Shown here: positions 61,017-64,000 of the stretch, one piece after another | Layout: each line of letters begins with the position of its first letter | Numbering within the stretch: the first letter of the stretch is position 1 | NCBI GenBank assembly: GCA_035506295.1 | Contig: DATJPR010000146.1 | Coordinates: forward strand, 12,046 to 76,045 | DNA from: DATJPR01 sp035506295 | GTDB lineage: Bacteria > Bacteroidota > Ignavibacteria > UBA10030 > UBA6906 | Reading direction: 5' to 3' | Length of the DNA: 64,000 bases | Notes under the pieces: generated by a model | What the model was told of the DNA's origin: nothing | The model's input: the letters and a program-made list of their open reading frames with translations, nothing else | Databases searched by the model: none | Program-made: the position numbers and the translations under genes

Positions 61017-61868
61017 ATGTACCCCATTCTCGACACGGCGGACCTCGCTCCAACCATCAAGAAGTTCGTCATTCACGCACCGTTCATCGCCCGCAAACGC
61101 AAGGCGGGGAATTTTGTCATGGTCCGTGTGGAAAAACACGGAGAGCGCATTCCGCTCACGCTCGCGGCAAGCGATCCGGAGCGCGGCACCATCACGCTTA
61201 TCGTTCAGGCGATTGGGAAGACGACGAAGCTGCTCGGCACGAAGGTCGCCGGCGATTCCCTGCTTGATGTCGTCGGACCGCTGGGCACGCCGACTCCGAT
61301 CGAAAACCACGGACTGACGGTCTGCATCGGCGGCGGCGTGGGCACCGCAGAGCTTTATCCGATCGCGCGCGCATTGAAGGACGCGGGGAACACCGTCGTG
61401 AGCATCGTGGGCGCCCGTTCCAAGGATCTTGTCATTCTCGAAGCAGAAATGCGCGAGTGCTCACACACGCTCTTTGTCACCACTGATGACGGGACATACG
61501 GGAGGAAGGGATTCGTCACCGACCAGTTGCAGGACATCCTCAACGGTCCGGAGAAGGTGAACGCCGTCTATGCGATCGGCCCGCTCCCGATGATGAAAGC
61601 TGTGTGCGCGGTGACCCGACCGAGCGGCACACGGACATACGTCAGCTTGAACACCATCATGGTCGACGGCACAGGCATGTGCGGCGGATGCCGCGTGACT
61701 GTCGGGGGCCAGATGAAGTTCGCCTGTGTGGACGGTCCGGAGTTCGACGGTCATCAGGTCGATTTTGACGAGCTGCTCATGCGCAACAGGACGTACACCG
61801 ATATGGAACGGATTGCCGACGAACGGTATCACCAATGTCGCCTTACGGGGGAGATGCAGAAATCATGA
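61017..61868 (+). CDS. nfnA: NADH-dependent ferredoxin:NADP+ oxidoreductase, small subunit (NfnA type)
   Basis: 283 aa from the ATG at 61017 (AAGGA upstream). FAD/NAD-binding ferredoxin-reductase fold with IPLTLAASDPERG and CIGGGVGTAELYPIARAL; a C-terminal [2Fe-2S] site in GMCGGCRV plus FACVDGPEFDGH gives three cysteines, consistent with the Asp/3-Cys cluster of NfnA. Homologues include DHODH electron-transfer subunits and archaeal sulfide dehydrogenase B; the adjacent NfnB partner decides the call. ATGA overlap with nfnB. Confidence 0.88.
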   Translation: MYPILDTADLAPTIKKFVIHAPFIARKRKAGNFVMVRVEKHGERIPLTLAASDPERGTITLIVQAIGKTTKLLGTKVAGDSLLDVVGPLGTPTPIENHGLTVCIGGGVGTAELYPIARALKDAGNTVVSIVGARSKDLVILEAEMRECSHTLFVTTDDGTYGRKGFVTDQLQDILNGPEKVNAVYAIGPLPMMKAVCAVTRPSGTRTYVSLNTIMVDGTGMCGGCRVTVGGQMKFACVDGPEFDGHQVDFDELLMRNRTYTDMERIADERYHQCRLTGEMQKS

Positions 61869-63316
61869 CACGGCTCAATCCCCTCAAACCGTCGGAACGG
61901 ATGAAGATCAAGCGGCAGGAGGCGTCCGAACAGCCGCCGGACGTGCGGGCGACGAATTTTCTCGAGGTATCGTTCGGGTTCGATGAAGAGCGGTCCATCG
62001 TCGAGGCTTCACGGTGTCTCGAATGCAAGGAACCCCTGTGCATCGACGGCTGCCCGGTCGGCATCGACATCCGCAGTTTTATCCAGGCCCTGCTGGCGCG
62101 CGATTTCGACGGCGCCGTGAAGAAGATCCGCGAGGCCAACTACCTCCCCGCGATCTGCGGCCGGGTCTGCCCCCAGGAATCGCAATGCGAATCGCTCTGC
62201 GTCCTCGGCAAGAAATTTACCCCCGTAGCCATCGGCAAACTGGAACGCTTCGTCGCGGATTATGAATCGGGACACCAGCTCTTTCAGACTCCACACATTG
62301 CGGAGCGGCGGAAGGAAAAGGTCGCCATCGTCGGCTCCGGGCCGGCCGGACTGACCTGCGCGGCCGAGCTCGCGCAAAAAGGGTACGGCGTCACGGTCTT
62401 CGAAGCACTCCATGCTCTCGGCGGCGTTCTCCGCTATGGCATCCCCGAGTTCCGGCTGCCGAAGGAGATCCTCGATCTCGAGACCGACCGGATCAGGGCG
62501 CTCGGCGTCGAGATCTACACGAACTTCGTCGTCGGCCGAACCGCAACGGTCGACGAGCTCCTCGATGAATGGGGATTCTCCGCGGTCTTCCTCGCCACCG
62601 GCGCGGGGACACCCACGTTCATGGGGATCCCCGGAGAAAATTTCAGCGGCGTGTATTCCGCGAATGAGTTCCTTACACGCGTGAACCTCATGGGCGCGTA
62701 CCAATTTCCGGAGAACGATACCCCCGTGAAGATCGGGAAACACGTCGCCGTCATCGGCGGAGGAAATACGGCGATGGACGCGATCCGCACATCGAAGCGT
62801 CTGGGCGCGAGCGACGCCTACCTGATTTACCGACGCTCGCGCGAAGAAATGCCCGCCAGGGAGGAAGAGATCCATCACGCGGAGCAGGAAGGCGTGAAAT
62901 TCGTCCTCCTCACAAACCCCGTGAAGATTCTCGGGAGCAGCACAAACTGGGTCACCGGCATCGTCTGCCAGAAAATGGCGCTCGGCGAGCCCGATGAATC
63001 GGGGCGACGGAGACCGATCCCCGTGGAGGGATCCGACTACACGATCGAAGTGGAGACCGTGATCGAGGCCATCGGGCAGAAGCCCAATCCGATCGTGCAG
63101 GCAACCACGCCGGGGCTCTCGACAGGCAAGCGCGGTGTCGTCTCGGTGAACGATCAACAACGGACATCCAGAGCGGGCGTATTTGCCGGGGGCGACCTTG
63201 CCCGCGGAGGAGCAACGGTGATCCTCGCCATGAGGGACGGCAAGCGCGCGTCCCAGGAGATCGACGCGTACCTTCAGGACGCGAGAACGCCGGTATCGAC
63301 CGCCACGCCTTCCTGA
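61865..63316 (+). CDS. nfnB: NADH-dependent ferredoxin:NADP+ oxidoreductase, large subunit (NfnB type)
   Basis: 483 aa. Related to the small subunit of glutamate synthase. The N-terminal cluster domain has CLECKEPLCIDGCPVGI and CGRVCPQESQCESLC, for two [4Fe-4S] centres. The FAD domain is AIVGSGPAGLTCAAELAQKG with ALGGVLRYGIPEFRLP, and the NADPH domain is VAVIGGGNTAMDAIRT. With NfnA it couples NADPH formation to NADH and ferredoxin by flavin bifurcation. No glutamate synthase large subunit is nearby, so GltD is unlikely. Confidence 0.9.
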   Translation: MTRLNPLKPSERMKIKRQEASEQPPDVRATNFLEVSFGFDEERSIVEASRCLECKEPLCIDGCPVGIDIRSFIQALLARDFDGAVKKIREANYLPAICGRVCPQESQCESLCVLGKKFTPVAIGKLERFVADYESGHQLFQTPHIAERRKEKVAIVGSGPAGLTCAAELAQKGYGVTVFEALHALGGVLRYGIPEFRLPKEILDLETDRIRALGVEIYTNFVVGRTATVDELLDEWGFSAVFLATGAGTPTFMGIPGENFSGVYSANEFLTRVNLMGAYQFPENDTPVKIGKHVAVIGGGNTAMDAIRTSKRLGASDAYLIYRRSREEMPAREEEIHHAEQEGVKFVLLTNPVKILGSSTNWVTGIVCQKMALGEPDESGRRRPIPVEGSDYTIEVETVIEAIGQKPNPIVQATTPGLSTGKRGVVSVNDQQRTSRAGVFAGGDLARGGATVILAMRDGKRASQEIDAYLQDARTPVSTATPS

Positions 63317-63328
63317 GACTGCCGCAGG

Positions 63329-64000
63329 CTATTCGCCGTGTTCGACAATCGAACTTCCTCCGAGCGATCCCAGGAGGAAGACGTTCGAGGCGTCCATCCA
63401 CACATCCATCCATCGCACCGACCCGCCGCTTAGCGGCTGGTACGCGTACCATTGCACTCCGTCGAAATGAAACACGGAGTTCCCCACCGCAATAATGTTG
63501 TTGGGATTCTCCAGATACATCGCGCGTAACGTATCGGCGGCGACCTGTTGCTGCCACCGGTTCAGGTTGAAGAAGAACAACCCCGGGCCGAGCGAATACA
63601 GGCGGGCAAGATTCGCATAGAGGCGTATGCCGAACCGCTGGGGGAGCCCGATGAAGGAAGGCGGGATGGAATCGACGCGAGACCAGACGGCTCCGTTGAA
63701 ATTGTAGAGATAGTAGGGATAATCGAAGGGAGAGCGGAGATCGTTGCGACGGGCGATCGCATAGACATCCGATGATGTCACCTCTGCGATCGATTCGATG
63801 GTCAGGTTCCGACCGAGATCATAGCGCTGCCAGGAGAACAACACGGCATGGAGAACCACGCCCTGTTCGCCACCGCACCAGACATCGTATCCCGAACCGG
63901 CATCGACCGTCAGAAGGGGAGGTGAAGGAGGCGGTACGAGCGCCTCCCATCCGGAGCCGGAGTTGCTCAGGACGAGCGCGGAGTCGCCGATGCCGCCGAC
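63329..64000 (-). CDS. Propeller-like protein of unknown function, N-terminus beyond the window
   Basis: The reading frame stays open to the right edge, giving 223 visible residues. Repeats such as GYDVWCGGEQGVVLHAVLFS, NLTIESIAEVTSSDVYAIA, NPNNIIAVGNSVFHFDGVQW and DASNVFLLGSLGGSSIVEHG look like beta-propeller blades of the Ycf48/BNR or T9SS-associated kind. No C-terminal sorting domain is present. No signal is visible because the start is missing. It converges on nfnB with a 12-bp gap. Confidence 0.65.
   Translation of the reverse strand, partial: VGGIGDSALVLSNSGSGWEALVPPPSPPLLTVDAGSGYDVWCGGEQGVVLHAVLFSWQRYDLGRNLTIESIAEVTSSDVYAIARRNDLRSPFDYPYYLYNFNGAVWSRVDSIPPSFIGLPQRFGIRLYANLARLYSLGPGLFFFNLNRWQQQVAADTLRAMYLENPNNIIAVGNSVFHFDGVQWYAYQPLSGGSVRWMDVWMDASNVFLLGSLGGSSIVEHGE

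Noticed and set aside
61865..63316. Glutamate synthase small subunit (GltD)
   Set aside because: The fold is shared, but the gene is coupled to an NfnA-type partner and there is no gltB; NfnB is the better call.
1..64000. CRISPR arrays, insertion sequences, prophage or integrative elements
   Set aside because: No regularly spaced repeats, transposase, integrase or phage structural genes were found, and gene content is housekeeping throughout.

Overview
The window looks like chromosomal DNA of a free-living, GC-rich member of the Bacteroidota/Chlorobi (FCB) group, most like the Ignavibacteria lineage. The pointers are two secreted proteins ending in FlgD-like/type IX sorting-type domains, a PUR-alpha-type DUF3276 protein, a yceD-rpmF-plsX-fab gene order, and no sign of Bacteroidia-type promoters. 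The promoters I can find are instead ordinary -35/-10 boxes with 17-bp spacers. The taxonomy is inference. I see no tRNA, rRNA, CRISPR array, insertion sequence or prophage, and no gene-free stretch longer than 300 bases.

Layout. 1-7.3 kb (minus strand): a small secreted protein, hypA, hypB, then hoxEFUYH, hoxW and the first codons of hypF. This is a bidirectional NAD-linked [NiFe]-hydrogenase with part of its maturation machinery. 7.4-11 kb: glnD (nitrogen sensing) and murI. 11-14.2 kb: an unusual ABC ATPase with degenerate catalytic motifs, a large secreted lamin-tail protein and an orphan receiver protein. 14.2-17.8 kb (minus): a sugar nucleotidyltransferase, metK and ahcY (methyl cycle). 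17.9-23.2 kb (plus): fni, a polyprenyl synthase, ptsH, ptsI, a phosphoglucose/phosphomannose isomerase and a 33-residue membrane protein. 23.2-28.2 kb: an envelope module consisting of a metallopeptidase/TolB-propeller/beta-barrel fusion, a BamB-like lipoprotein and a PEGA-type protein. 28.2-35.2 kb: a Crp/Fnr regulator, a PHP phosphoesterase, ribH, a secreted propeller protein, DUF3276 and an asparagine-synthetase-like ligase without the glutaminase cysteine.

35.3-45.6 kb (plus): the fatty-acid/phospholipid cluster yceD-rpmF-plsX-fabH-fabD-(cysteine-cluster protein)-fabG-acpP-fabF-rnc, followed by a CoA-binding protein, a single-POTRA Omp85 barrel and rsmE. 45.6-51.8 kb (minus): histidine degradation (hutI, ftcD, fchA), then udk with a MgtC/DUF4010 membrane protein and an HExxH protein. 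52-53.2 kb: htpX and a small membrane-anchored protein. 53.2-60.8 kb: the arginine cluster argCJB-R-GH divergent from argD, with a paired ARG-box operator that overlaps both promoters. 61-63.3 kb: nfnAB (electron-bifurcating transhydrogenase). 63.3-64 kb: an unfinished propeller-like protein.

How it fits together. Hox links H2 to NAD(H), and Nfn links NADH, ferredoxin and NADPH. GlnD and ArgR tie nitrogen status to amino-acid synthesis, and the FAS and isoprenoid clusters supply membrane lipid. Items most worth a second look are the ARG-box/divergent-promoter switch, the peptidase-propeller-barrel fusion with its envelope neighbours, the degenerate ABC ATPase, a composite low-complexity intergenic element that supplies a signal-peptide start, and an FNR-type palindrome upstream of nfnAB that matches the recognition helix of the window's own Crp/Fnr protein.
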